The notes under the pieces were generated by a model. That model was given only the letters and a program-made list of their open reading frames with translations, did not search any database and was not told the DNA's origin. The translations under genes and the position numbers were made by a program. From Nematopogon swammerdamellus (lineage: Eukaryota > Arthropoda > Insecta > Lepidoptera > Adelidae), in the NCBI GenBank assembly GCA_946902875.1, contig OX336351.1:5355142-5419141 (forward strand): a stretch of 64,000 bases of DNA, in the 5' to 3' direction. Below are positions 21,631 to 32,027 of the stretch, one piece after another. The number at the start of each line of letters is the position of its first letter. Position 1 is the first letter of the stretch.

Positions 21631-21740
21631 GCTTTAGAAAGAGGCAATCCGGTTGTAGAGCGTCGTCTCTGTCACACGAACTCGCACGTCTCTGTGTGAC
21701 AGAGGCAACACTCTACAGCCGGATTGTCTCTTTCTAAAGC
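21631..21740. repeat. Foldback MITE with 46-bp arms
   Basis: Left arm 21631-21676 and right arm 21695-21740 are inverted (gctttagaaagaggcaatcc against ggattgtctctttctaaagc) with an 18-base loop. Half copies occur at 26927-26980 and 48952-49024. Confidence 0.85.
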
Positions 21741-22217
21741 TCTATGTACATTATTTTTACTGTCGGTTATTGTACATAATTTTACAGTAAAGCTCACGTG
21801 TCTTCGTGAGATAAAACAATTATACAGCGGTCCTTCTCGAATGCTGCCTGGTACTTAAATTAATTAATTACGCCCTCGTTAACTTTATTTTGATTGCGGT
21901 TGCCTTTTGCGTCATTATTGAGCATTTTAAATTTAATAACAAGTATTGCGGGATTCGTGGAGGCACTGACGTGAAATTAAAATTTAACATAACATTTTGA
22001 AAGGAAATTTAAATTGAAAAACATGTAACTTTCAACGGACGTATTATCCACTTAGGCGAAGCTTTTGTTCGAAATCCGCTAAAACAATAGGCATTTTTGC
22101 TTTCGCTTCGGAAAGAGGCTGTTGTTTTTGTAGCAGATTAGGTTAGACGTGTGAATCAATTAATTTATCAAGCTAGACTTAGGCGTTTTCGGTTCAAAGC
22201 CTTAACCGACACACATT
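21741..22217. other. Intergenic, nothing seen
   Basis: No ORF of note and no pairable repeat. Confidence 0.4.
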
Positions 22218-22598
22218 GTCATCCTCGGTAGCTCAGTGGTGCGGTCACTCGACTGTTGTTAAGCTACGCTGAGCGCGGTCGGTACTTGGATGGGTGACCG
22301 TTCGACCGTTGGAGGCTGACCGTGGTTCGGATTCCACGTTAAACTATGTAGGTCCCTTCCCTTCTTACCTTACTCAGTGGTAGGGTTTAACCCGCCCGGG
22401 TTGGTACCGTCGCTGTTAATGAAAAGTCAGTCAAAAGGGCTATGTAAATAGTTCGAGTTTTCCGTCCAGGTCAGTGTAGCTGGCACGACCGAAGTGAAGC
22501 ACTGAAATGACACGTAGTTCACCAGGTTGCTATGGGCAACCAATACCAGATGCTGTAGGTGATGTGAGCCAACCGTGTCAGTTTCCATAAAAAAAAAA
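22218..22598 (+). repeat. SINE, 5S-headed type, full length
   Basis: Same order of parts as 5594-5964: head, 5S-like ggtacttggatgggtgaccg, gtggttcggattccacg, body, and a tail ending gtcagtttccat plus about ten A. Confidence 0.9.
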
Positions 22599-23689
22599 GT
22601 CTAGGCTAATGGACGGAATGAATTGAACTATACTGAATCCAGTTGTCTCTGCATAATATTCAGGGACAACCGGGATATCCCATTGGAACAGTCGTTACGT
22701 ATGTATTTAAAAACCGGAATAGGAAACCTGAATTGAGTCTGCAAGTAATTTCGCATGTAAGACCAGTAAATTACTTTTTGGCCCGTGGGACCGGATAAAA
22801 TTGTATCTACAAGGGTACCAGAGAATAAATTAAATCTTTTAGTACTTCGTTGCTATTAGGCATCCGACGCTGAACTTACGGGCGGGGTCACATGCTCCCA
22901 TCAGAAATATAACATCACAGAAGGTGCCCACCAGATATCCCCCGTTGGATTGCTGACTCTACTAGACAAGAAAGAGAGTACCAAGGCAGCTATGCAGGCA
23001 GCTATGCAGCCATCCAGTACGGTGGTACCAATCCGGTTGCCTACAATGTGAGCCTACTACCGAGTCAGGGGCAAGGGAGGAGAAATACAATTTTACGCCG
23101 GTTCCGAACGGTGAAGTAGCAGACGTATGTATGCACGCGAATGTTCCAATCAGAAAAAAATCAATGGTGCTTGTTAGCCCGATTCGATCCCCGTACCCTG
23201 AGATCAATAGTCCGACGCCAACAACTCTCCGACCATCCGCCGGTTAGTGAGGGTAACTGTGGTTGTTATATGATGATATGAAAGAAGTAATGAGTGGTTG
23301 AGGGGGTAAAGGGGATAGGAGCAAAGCAGTCGACGTAAAGGAGGAAGAGGTGAGGAGGGAGAAGTGCAAAGAGAAGGGGCGAAGGAGATGGGGCTTAATT
23401 GGACGCATACTCACCGCGAGTGCCACTTAGCCTTAAAAATAACATTACTTACTCTTTTACGTAGGGAATGCCGCAGAGTGTTTGGTTTTGCGTTAAACAA
23501 ATATAGATTGAAACGGTGTTATACAATTTTGTAGAACCTATTCGAACCCACCAGACTCTACTTATTTTCTGAAAATTCTTCAGAAATGTGAACTGTAGTT
23601 AGGTAGCTTTGCTTGCATTACTAGGTGGCATGATAAATACTAATTGGCAAAACGCAGCAACTACGTACATATTTCATCTTTGTCGTTTA
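22599..23689. other. Intergenic, no gene seen
   Basis: Near 23015-23065 a diverged SINE-like phrase (cggtggtaccaatccgg) is visible. 23270-23400 is purine-rich (ggaagaggtgaggaggg). No gene. Confidence 0.4.
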
Positions 23690-23815
23690 GTTCAGTCTAG
23701 GCGACACAACCAAATCATTAAAATGGCGCCTAGTTCGGACAGGAACGAGGTGTAACGGACTGACATCGCGGTTGTAGCTGGTGATGTTGCCGACCATGGC
23801 ATTGATTTAGCCGCC
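23690..23815 (+). repeat. Diverged SINE body fragment
   Basis: gtttagttcagtctaggcga, atggcgcctagttcg and gactgacatcgcgg follow the SINE body and tail order with many changes. Confidence 0.55.
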
Positions 23816-24582
23816 ACAACCAATGCATTAAACTTGGACCTTGATCCGACTCCACAGCCTGTTCTTGCAACAGAGGGATGATTTTAAAACTTTTCAATAT
23901 TCGGACATAAATTAATTAGATTAGTGATATTCTTGTAAACGAGTTGACCTGTTTTCGAGTACCTATATGAACAGACAGACACACATACAGATAGAGGTTA
24001 CAGGTTGACACTCCCTAATTTCATTAACATCATCTTGATCGAATCAACCCGGAAGAAACAAATCAAGGAATATTCACAATTTCCGCGTTTGGCAGCTTAC
24101 ATAGGTACGAACGTAATACCCCCCAATGAATTGCGAATCATCAAATTGAGCTTCACTAAGGGCCCAGTTTTATCAAATATTTCAATAAAATGGGACCCGG
24201 CACTTAATTTGATATCTCATTTTCTGGCTTACCCTTCAGTGGCCGAAACTCGATATTTTCTACGTCAGATTGTTTACCGACTGTGTCAGCGTACGCTTTG
24301 AATACAGGTTTTGTCAACACATCAAAGCCTTTCAGGGGTTGCCGGCTAGCTCGGAGCACTCGAGTACTTTCTGCCTCGAATTATGAGGGTTATTTTCTCT
24401 TTGAAGTGTCTATATAGCGTCGTTTGAAATATTATTAATCGTATATTGAAATTTATCATACCCTGATTTGCCGGGAATGTGAGATTCGTTGGTGTTATTT
24501 TTAGCATACAACTTTGATGAACGAATTTAGTTACCAGGTCGGTATACATATCATGATATTGTTAATTGCCATGTCGGTCTGA
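23816..24582. other. Intergenic; unassigned 98-codon ORF
   Basis: 24005-24301 is open on the plus strand. Its translation shows no motif I can name, so it is listed only as a possible remnant. Confidence 0.35.
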
Positions 24583-24840
24583 TATATAAAAAGTATAGTG
24601 CCACTGCATCTCTTCCGTGAATATCGTAAAAGGCGTGTAAAAGACGACTAAGGGATATGGACAAGACAAAAGAGAGCTAGCTATCTTTCAGCTTGGCCGA
24701 GTTATACAGTTGGTAAGTTTTCGCACTTTACTTGACGCTTGATATTTCCATAATCTTTTCCTAATACTGTTCTAAACGTGATGGTCGGTGTTGTGCTGCA
24801 ATTTAGCTGAGTTCTTGCAGCACCGCACCGATTGCTCTGA
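24583..24840 (+). repeat. SINE, C type, diverged
   Basis: ccactgcatctcttccgtga, aaagacgactaagggatatg and gtcggtgttgtgctgcaatt appear in the C-type order, with insertions and loss of the first head bases. Confidence 0.75.
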
Positions 24841-24843
24841 TTA

Positions 24844-24878
24844 ACCCAAATTGTCGGGATTATCCTGACAATTTGGGT
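24844..24878. repeat. Near-perfect 35-bp palindrome
   Basis: acccaaattgtc (24844-24855) and gacaatttgggt (24867-24878) are perfect 12-bp arms, with an almost symmetric centre gggattatcct. It lies at the 3' edge of the SINE copy. Confidence 0.85.
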
Positions 24879-26033
24879 GAATATTTATATATTTGTATTA
24901 AATTCAGAAACCGCATAGACAATGGCATCACCGTCAATACATTTGTTTATCGTATTGGTTATGTGTCGGTATTATCATCTCCACCAATAGCATCGACATT
25001 TTTACCATAATCGTAATTTTTTTTCATTTATGAAAGCAAGTATGGATGGTTTTGCGGAGGCACCAGATACCCATAAAAGCCAAATCAACCTAACGACGCA
25101 AAACCACGCTCAGAGAGATCAAATTCATTCTGAATAGTCACTGATAGGCACCTGATAGGCTCCATTATTACTGTTAGGGGTGATAGCACTAATACTTCTG
25201 ACACGCAACGCATCTAATTGGGCTTACAAAAACAACAAAGAAACCTCCCCGTTGATTGTATTCTCAGTAAATATTCCGCTTCCAGAAAAAAGACAAGACT
25301 AGGGCAAATAGAAATCGATCATTCTGTCATTGCTGCAATCAAGGACGCCACACCGTGCATAAATTGCCTTGCCATCTTATCATGTTGAATAAGCGATTCC
25401 AGAGTCCTGCTTTGGTGTCTTGGTACAACTAAAATGAAATAAGTTTCGTTGTTTGTATGGAAGTTGACATGATTGATTTCGTCATCCTTAGGCATTTCAC
25501 GGTGATCAAAAACAACATAATATGATACGAAATGGAATGCGGGCGTGTAGACAGATGTCGGAAGTCCGACTACATCATTTTCTATTACTCAAGATCAATA
25601 TTCCTTGTTTCCTTCTATTTCGTATTCGGATGTTTTAATGCCTTCTTCATCTAGTGGTGTGTCAGGTGCATGTGCCAATATACTTGCGGCAGAGTTTACT
25701 GCGTAAAACTTTGCGTGCTCGCTTTACTGTCGGTTGGTGCAGCGCATCACTCAACTGTCGCTAGTGGCGATAATAGCCTCGCTATCGGAAGACGTAACAA
25801 TCGTCTGGAACGGCAATGGAGATACACTTTACTGAATTCTAATCAACTCCAATGATCGTCTGTAAAAATGAAGTATCAGCTACGTAATATTGGATTGCGC
25901 TGGTATATGATACGTTAAGTAGGAATTTGGACTATTCTGCAATTTTCTTGATATTTTGTTTATTTTTCAGTTGCCTTTATCTTTATAATATTGTAGTCTG
26001 ATGGTACTGTGACGTCAATCAAGTCTCATTTTT
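24879..26033. other. Intergenic, no gene seen
   Basis: Contains a 61-codon ORF (25670-25855) without recognisable features. No repeat was paired. Confidence 0.4.
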
Positions 26034-26446
26034 GGGCTTCCGTATCCGGTACGGGACCCTATTATTAAGCCTACGCCGTCTGTCTGTCTATCTGTCTGTC
26101 TGTCCGTCCGTCCAACCGTCTATCTGTCCGAGGGCTATATCTCTTGAACTGTAATAGGTAGCCCGTTGAAATTTTCACAAAATATGTGTTATTATGGCCG
26201 ATATAACAACAAACAATAAAAATAACAAAAAGTAATAAATTCATGAGGGTTCCCATAGAAGAAACCAAAAAGTTTATGCGCGCGCGCCATCTACCGAATA
26301 GAGCGTGAAGCATTTTAACTAATCATGACATTTAACTAATATGAAGCATTTCATAACACGCCATAGATGGCGTGAGTGGCGCTGACCATGACATGGCGAT
26401 AAGGAACCCTCGGTGCGCGAGTTCTACGCGCACTTGGCCGGTTTTT
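26034..26446 (+). repeat. Dispersed repeat K, long copy
   Basis: Same start and (ctgt/ccgt)n tract as 18549-18827, but with about 130 extra bases before the end module, including the pair cgcgccatctacc and cgccatagatggcg. Ends cgcacttggccgg plus poly(T). Confidence 0.82.
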
Positions 26447-26926
26447 TATTTTTGTTAATGAATGTGATCTTATTAGCATAATCTGTAAGTATAGCTGGTT
26501 CCGAATTAATTTTGGCCAATAATTTTGTGGGATTCGCTCAGCGGGCACTCGCACCACTCCTTCATAGTAGCGAAATTAGGAATTAATTAAAATTATTTCT
26601 TCACTAGATGATGCAAAGCCGAAAATGTTACATTAGGTTAGGTTAGCTTGCTCGAATCGTCAATAGTAAGCCAGGCTTTAAAGACTGACAACCAATCCTT
26701 ATAGGTCAATACTCAGTATAGTGATTAGGTCGTCACTGTAGTGGTTAGCAGTGAGCTAAGTTGAGCTTAGTTCTAAGCGTGCGCTAACTAAACTATGCTC
26801 TGCCACAGCTATTGTGGTGGGCGGGCGTTTCGTCTCACTCAATTGCGCATGTTGCGTTCTCTCAAGCGGGTTTTGCATGCTTTAACTTAGTCTGATGGGG
26901 TGAACGTACAGTACGCGCCAGTAAAT
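26447..26926. other. Intergenic, nothing seen
   Basis: Short TTAGG-like words (ttaggttaggttag at 26634) occur. No gene. Confidence 0.4.
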
Positions 26927-26980
26927 AATGTACATCGGACTTTAGAAAGAGACAATCTGGTTGTAGAGCGTCGTCTCTGT
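26927..26980. repeat. Half copy of the 21631 foldback MITE
   Basis: tgtacatcggactttagaaa, gagacaatctgg and gtagagcgtcgtctctgt match the left arm only. It ends where the minisatellite begins. Confidence 0.75.
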
Positions 26981-26983
26981 ACG

Positions 26984-27430
26984 ACTTCTTCAGGTTGGCT
27001 CCTAGCTAAACCACAAAAACTACCGTTAAGCTCGTATTTACAAAAAAAATATATATAACTCAAGGTAAGCTCCTAGCTAAACCACCAAAACTTCAGGTAA
27101 GCTTCTAGCTAAACCACCAAAACTTCAGGTAAGCTTCTAGCTAAACCACCAAAACTTCTAAAAAAAAAAAACTTAAAGTAAGCTCCTAGCTAAACCACCA
27201 AAACTTCAGGTAAGCTTCTAGCTAAACCACCAAAACTTCCGTTAAGCTCGTAGTTAAACCACAAAAACTTCCGTTAAGCTGGTAGTTAAACCAAACAAAA
27301 AATCTTAAGGTAAGCTCCTAGCTAAACCACAAAAACTTCCTTTAAGCTCGTAGTTAAACAAAAAAAAAGCTTAAGGTAAGCTCCTAGCTAAACCACCAAA
27401 ACTTCCGTTACCAAACTTCAGGTCAGCTCC
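26984..27430. repeat. Minisatellite of about 32-bp period
   Basis: About 13 units built on aggtaagctcctagctaaac and caccaaaacttc, with unit variants (cgttaagctcgtagttaaac) and A-rich spacers of variable length. Many units carry AG|GTAAGC, which resembles a 5' splice donor. Confidence 0.9.
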
Positions 27431-27656
27431 ATGGTAAGTCACAAGAAAAGTCTGCTCACATGAACTGCAACTGCAACATAAATAGGTAAGTAGGTATCTA
27501 ACTACAAAATGCACCTGCAGATTTAAATCTCTAACCAGCGTGCACTTTAGCAAATTGCATGTATTGAGAAGTGGGTCGCTGCGGCTGGCGGAACGAGGGT
27601 CGCAACTGCGCTGAATCTAGTGAAGTCGTTCGCTAGATTCACCATACGCTGTGTCT

Positions 27657-27830
27657 GGTCGCTTTTTAGGGTCCCGCAGTCGGCCGCGCTGGCAGGGACC
27701 CTTACAAAAACAGTCTGTCCGTGCGTCCGTACGTCTGTTCGTCTGTCCGTCGCAGCTCGTAGCTCCTAAACAGTTGGAGCTATATTCTTGAAATTTGGAA
27801 TGTTTATACTCGTAGATTCCGGGAAAGTAA
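27657..27830 (+). repeat. Dispersed repeat with (ctgt/ccgt) run
   Basis: tttttagggtcccgcagtcg, cagggacccttacaaaaac and a gtctgtccgtgcgtccgtac run; related in style to K but a different family. It continues into aaatttggaatgtttatact. Confidence 0.6.
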
Positions 27831-27944
27831 GTCAATGTTATGTGTAAAGTCGGGGGTTCTCCACTTCAAATAGAGGCCGCAAAATATTTTTTTTTTATCA
27901 AATCGAATAATACATTGATGCAAGTCGGTCAGTCAGTCAGTCAG

Positions 27945-28195
27945 TCAGCTTGTAAGCGTCCACTGCTGAATATACGCCTCTCCAATTTTTCTCCAGTCCT
28001 CCCGGCCTTCAGCGGTACGGAACTACTGCTTTCCGCCGACGCACTTGATGTCGTCGTCCCACCAGGCGGTCGGTCTTCCCACACTCAGTTTCCCGTCCAC
28101 GGCCGCCAGTGTAGGACGCAGTTACTCCAACGGTCGTCGTCTCTTCGGCTGACGTGTCCAGCCCACTGCTGCAAATGTCTTCCAAAACCAAGATT
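27945..28195 (-). pseudogene. RTE-type LINE C-terminal fragment
   Basis: Antisense to a 154-codon plus-strand ORF that I reject. The minus strand translates, across two frames, to the end of an RTE-type polymerase: R-R-D-D-D-R-W-S then GRPTAWWDDDIK, EDWRKIGEAYIQQW. The pattern GRP-x-x-W-x-DDI ... W-x-x-x-x-EAY-x-x-W is the usual C terminus of RTE endonuclease/reverse transcriptases. Frame changes and a stop make it inactive. Related fragments are at 52676-52998 and 58796-58985. Confidence 0.75.
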
Positions 28196-28510
28196 AATAT
28201 TTCATAAAAAAAATGTTTTTATTGTATATAAAGTTATAGTAAGTAAGAAATATGTACAACTTGCTCTGTCCGAGATGATTCCTAAAATAAAACTAAATGC
28301 TTAATAAATATTTAAAAAATATAATACTTTAATTTAAGTATTAAATTTATTGCTGACGGCATGAATACATTTGGAAGTTTGGACATAACAGTTTAAAGTG
28401 AAAATGCATTCTTCTGAGCGTAGAAACGTCTCACGGACGACGGCGTTGCGTGGGGGTGGCGCGGAGGTTGCGCGGGGCACGCGGGGTGAACGGCCGCCAT
28501 CAGTACCGAC

Positions 28511-28800
28511 CACAGAGCATCAAATACCTACCGCGCGCGCCCCCTACTAGAGACGCCCTAAGCGATAATATTTGAAACCCAAAAACTACACGCAGTGCTG
28601 CTAGCGCTTCGTATGTGTATGTGCGTGCTAGTATCGACACTACACACAAAGAGGAGCAAGTTAGGCACACGCACAAAACAAATGAACACGCACAACACAC
28701 ATATGTAAGTCATAGGCCACGCCCACAGGCTTCAACGGCGTTGTAGAGAAATCGCGCTCAGGGCGCCTCTAGGAGGGGCGCGCGCATTTGATGCTCTGTG
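28511..28800. mobile_element. hAT-type MITE, 290 bp, 8-bp target duplication
   Basis: Ends are inverted: CACAGAGCATCAAAT and ATTTGATGCTCTGTG, with GC-rich inner arms (cgcgcgcgcccc). The 8-bp direct repeat gtaccgac flanks it at 28503-28510 and 28801-28808. CA-starting TIRs with 8-bp duplications are the hAT signature. There is no transposase inside, so it is non-autonomous. Confidence 0.88.
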
Positions 28801-29044
28801 GTACCGACGGAGCAGAAGCAACCGCGCATTCACTCGATCTTGACTCACTCGTGTACATTTTAAGAATTATATCAAACTTTACAAAAGAATCCCTTCGGCC
28901 GCCTACGTAACCAGAGTTTCGTAACCGGTTTCGTACGAGGCCTTTTTATTACTTGTACGTAACTAGTTACGATGGAGGAAATATTTTTACTTCTACGAAA
29001 CCTGGTTTCGAGAGAGGCCTTTTTTTTACTCTTTTCACGATTCA

Positions 29045-29207
29045 AATTGTATGTCTGATAGGGAATAGAATAGAATGGTAACTCTTTATTGCACACAATT
29101 GAAAAAACAGCACACGACAAGAAACAATAAACACAGGAGTGCGCAAAGGCGGACTTATCACTCCAAGTGATTTCTTCGAGTCAACCAACGATGTGATGAG
29201 TAATACA
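29045..29207 (-). repeat. LINE-tail repeat W, reverse orientation
   Basis: ctctttattgcacacaatt, ggcggacttatcactcc and gtgatttcttcgagtcaacc are the reverse complement of 49073-49230; a third copy is at 52545-52650. Confidence 0.65.
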
Positions 29208-29361
29208 ATTTTTTTTTTTTTATGGAAACTGACACGGTTGGCTACATCACCTACAACGTCCGTGATGTCAGCCCATAACACCGGGTGAGCTTGGTGCCAC
29301 GTCAGTACTTCCCTTCGGCCGTACCGGCTACACGGAACTGGACGGAAAACACAAACTATTT
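29208..29361 (-). repeat. SINE, B type, tail half (interrupted by the BEL element)
   Basis: Poly(T), atggaaactgacacggttgg and the body to cacaaactattt. It breaks there and resumes at 36059. Confidence 0.92.
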
Positions 29362-29687
29362 TGTTCGGTATTATTCGGCTTTACATCGCGCAACACAAAT
29401 TCACTAGGTACACTTGCCTCCATCAAGCCCGGCGGCAGAGACAAACAGCCACATAGCTGGCCACCTACGCTTGTCCGCTCTGGTTGCCAAGCAACGGGCG
29501 ACAGAGAGTTGTTGTTGACGGGTTCTGCAAAAACTGAACGGAGCGGTGTACATAATTACGTACGAAAACCAAAGACGAAAACGAAAACTTTTACCAAGAT
29601 CGTGGTGTGGACTGGGCTATCGAAGGAGCGGACGGCGCGGCGATTTCACAAGGTAGGAGGCCACAACCATATACACACTACGATTCA
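29362..29687 (+). repeat. 5' LTR of the BEL/Pao element
   Basis: 326 bp, identical by eye to 35733-36058, with TG...CA ends. Its 70-codon ORF is repeated in the other LTR and is not a gene. Confidence 0.95.
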
Positions 29688-29688
29688 T

Positions 29689-29704
29689 TGGTCCTTTCGA
29701 GCAT
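29689..29704 (+). other. Primer-binding site, tRNA-Tyr type with one extra base
   Basis: TGGTCCTTTCGAGCAT starts two bases after the LTR. From memory, the tRNA-Tyr 3' end would pair with TGGTCCTTCGAGC, so this site has one additional T. Confidence 0.55.
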
Positions 29705-29764
29705 TCGGATATTGGAGTTAAATTGCGGTGTTGGGGTATTTTTTTTATCATTCATACACTTACA

Positions 29765-29787
29765 GGGGGGGGGGGGGGGGGGGGGGG
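29765..29787 (+). repeat. 23-base G homopolymer in the BEL leader
   Basis: An uninterrupted G run in the 5' untranslated region between primer-binding site and gag. Its length is prone to sequencing error. Confidence 0.8.
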
Positions 29788-30093
29788 CAAGATACAAATC
29801 ATTCATGCATGATCTAAATTTCGTAGCGGTAAGCGGTACATAAATTTAATTTTTTTTTAATTCTAAAAACAATTGCGGGCGGTATTCTATAAACAAACTA
29901 AGTGTGGGCTGTTTATAGTTTTTCTTTCTTCCGAAATACATTGACAAGTTTAGCTTTGCAGTTGACATATTCTCTCGGCTTGGCTTGACAGTTCGTTTGT
30001 TTACATTCTCGTGTTTATTTATTTTTTTCTTACAATTTTATTTCGCGGATTATCTTTACGGATTTGAGTGCCGGTTCGAACTCGTAGTTTAGC

Positions 30094-31767
30094 ATGGCAC
30101 CTAAGCGTGTTGCGGTGTTACTCGCGAAGCGCGATTTGCATGCGGATAGGTTCGTACAAGCGGCATCGGCGGGCCGAGACGCGCTTGCCAATCGCGATTT
30201 GCTGGCGGCCTTCGAAGTGCGGTGCATAGGTCTCGATGCGACATTCCAAGATGTGACGGACATCCACTTGGAACTGCTGACGCATCCCGACCTGGATGCC
30301 ACCCCCGACACACAGCTCAAAGCGAGGTACGCAGATATTTCTTCTACCTACTATGAGGTCAAAACGATGTTGCGGACTCTCGTGCCTCCGGTGGCACCGA
30401 GCGGCGGAAGCGGAACACACTCCGAGCCGTCGTCTCGAGGCGGAAACCTGCGGCTTCCTCGGATCGACCTACCCAGGTTCTCAGGTCGGATCGAGGACTA
30501 CGAGTCCTTCGCAAATCTCTTCCATTCCCTCATCGCCGACGACAGCAGCATGTCCGGGGCGCAGAAGTTGTACTACCTGTTGGGCTGCTTATCCGATGAG
30601 CCGCGTGCACTGGTACAGCACCTAAAACTCATCGATGACAACTTCAACATCGCACTAGGCATCCTACGTCACCGATACAGCAACAAGCGGGTGTTGGCGG
30701 ACAAGCTCGTTACCAACATGGTCGGACATTCGATGGTGGCACACTCTGGCCATTCACTGCGGGCGTTCCTCAACACGCTGCTTGAGAACACAAAAGCCCT
30801 GGTGAACTTAGGGTTGCCGGTCAAGGAGTGGTCCTTCCTCCTATTTTCCATTGCGGTGCGGAAGCTAGCGGAACCAACGCGGATGCGTTTCGAGCAGTAC
30901 CTCCTGCTGCCAGCGGAACACAGCACTGTGCTGCCCACCTTCGACCAGTTGACTTCGTTCCTGGAAGGTGAGTACAGAGTGCTGGAGTCGGCAGCGGAGA
31001 ATCAAGCGGTTACGGCAAAACCATCAGTGCGGATAGAAGGGGCGGTTCCATACGGTAACCAGACAAGCCGTAAGGTGGTCTATCAGGCGGAGGCGCGGCC
31101 CTCTAGCCCAATAGCGGAGGCGTACTACTGCCAATTTTGTGAGCGGCAAGGCCACACTCTTTACAAGTGCCGTAACTTTTTTGCGCTGACACCTCAGCAG
31201 CGGAAGGCGGTGGTCATTGAGCGCAAGTGGTGCTTCGCTTGTCTCAAATCACATTCCATAAGCCAGTGTCAATCCACGAATGTATGCCGAACATGCGGGA
31301 CTAATAAGCATCACACTCTGCTACATTTCGAGCAAGGCGGCAGTAGCGGTTTTCGGGGGGGGCAACACGGCCAAATACGTACCAACAGGGGCGGCTTTCA
31401 GGGGGGCCAGCGTGGCCCAACTGGTACAAACAGTGGCGGTTTTGGCGGAGCCCAAGTGGGACCGACCAGTGGCGGATCTAGGGGAGGCGGACACGCATAC
31501 AATAACTATGGGCCCACTAGCGGACCTAGGGGGGGCGGACCTGGCTACAATAGCTATGCGGCCAATGGCGCATCTAGTGGGGACGGACGTAGTCACACTT
31601 ATGCGGCTACTGGCGGAATAGGGGGGGGCGAAAGCCAACAGTACGAGCAACAGCACAATACCTATGCGGCTGTGGCGAGCGGTCGTCAACGGTCACGGTC
31701 ATTCTCACCACCGGTGCCGTGCAATTTTGGGCATTCCGGCCAGGGACCTTCAACTGGGGGTCGCTGA
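30094..31767 (+). CDS. BEL/Pao Gag
   Basis: 557 aa structural protein of the capsid. ATG at 30094 in a good context (agcATGGC). Residues about 120-215 (LPRIDLPRFSGRIEDYESF ... RHRYSNKR) match the DUF1759 region of BEL/Pao Gag proteins. Three zinc fingers follow near 346-411: CQFC-x4-H-x4-C, CFAC-x3-H-x4-C and CRTC-x4-H-x4-H. A Gly/Arg-rich tail (about 415-530) with repeats of the type GGSRGGG and AYNNYGPTSG suggests RNA binding. The frame ends at TGA 31765-31767. The same frame continues directly into the protease after the stop, so the ancestral product was probably a Gag-Pol fusion. Codons are rich in GCGG words. Confidence 0.93.
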   Translation: MAPKRVAVLLAKRDLHADRFVQAASAGRDALANRDLLAAFEVRCIGLDATFQDVTDIHLELLTHPDLDATPDTQLKARYADISSTYYEVKTMLRTLVPPVAPSGGSGTHSEPSSRGGNLRLPRIDLPRFSGRIEDYESFANLFHSLIADDSSMSGAQKLYYLLGCLSDEPRALVQHLKLIDDNFNIALGILRHRYSNKRVLADKLVTNMVGHSMVAHSGHSLRAFLNTLLENTKALVNLGLPVKEWSFLLFSIAVRKLAEPTRMRFEQYLLLPAEHSTVLPTFDQLTSFLEGEYRVLESAAENQAVTAKPSVRIEGAVPYGNQTSRKVVYQAEARPSSPIAEAYYCQFCERQGHTLYKCRNFFALTPQQRKAVVIERKWCFACLKSHSISQCQSTNVCRTCGTNKHHTLLHFEQGGSSGFRGGQHGQIRTNRGGFQGGQRGPTGTNSGGFGGAQVGPTSGGSRGGGHAYNNYGPTSGPRGGGPGYNSYAANGASSGDGRSHTYAATGGIGGGESQQYEQQHNTYAAVASGRQRSRSFSPPVPCNFGHSGQGPSTGGR

Positions 31768-32027
31768 CTAGCCGACCATTCCCGCAACCAAGCTGAACAT
31801 CCTTCAGTCGTTTTAGCCACTGCGCTAGTTGCGGTGAAATCTGCGGCGGGGTATGCTCACGTGGCACGGGCCATGTTAGATAGCGGTTCACAAATTTCAA
31901 TTATTACAAATTCATTGGCAAATAAATTGGGGCTTCCGCGGTATAGAGCGCATTTTCCTCTAACGGGTGTAGGCGGCGTAGAGGTAAAGAACTATAGGGA
32001 GATGGCTGAGGTAACCATACGACCGGT
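31768..32027 (+). pseudogene. BEL/Pao protease segment, frameshifted at its end
   Basis: Open in the gag frame after the TGA at 31765. It encodes VAVKSAAGYAHVARAMLDSG with active-site DSGSQ and then SIITNSLANKLGL, a retropepsin of the DUF1758 type. In this frame translation would run to a stop at 32065-32067, but homology to the polymerase continues in another frame from about 32028 (GPILSTSAIILNKVG). So there is one indel between about 32015 and 32030. Aspartyl protease activity would be expected of an intact copy, to cleave Gag-Pol in the particle. Confidence 0.85.

Noticed and set aside
27840..28304. 154-codon plus-strand ORF
   Set aside because: Most of it is antisense to an RTE-type LINE C terminus, which explains the open frame.
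29509..29721. 70-codon ORF duplicated at 35880
   Set aside because: It lies inside the BEL LTR and is present twice because the LTRs are identical.
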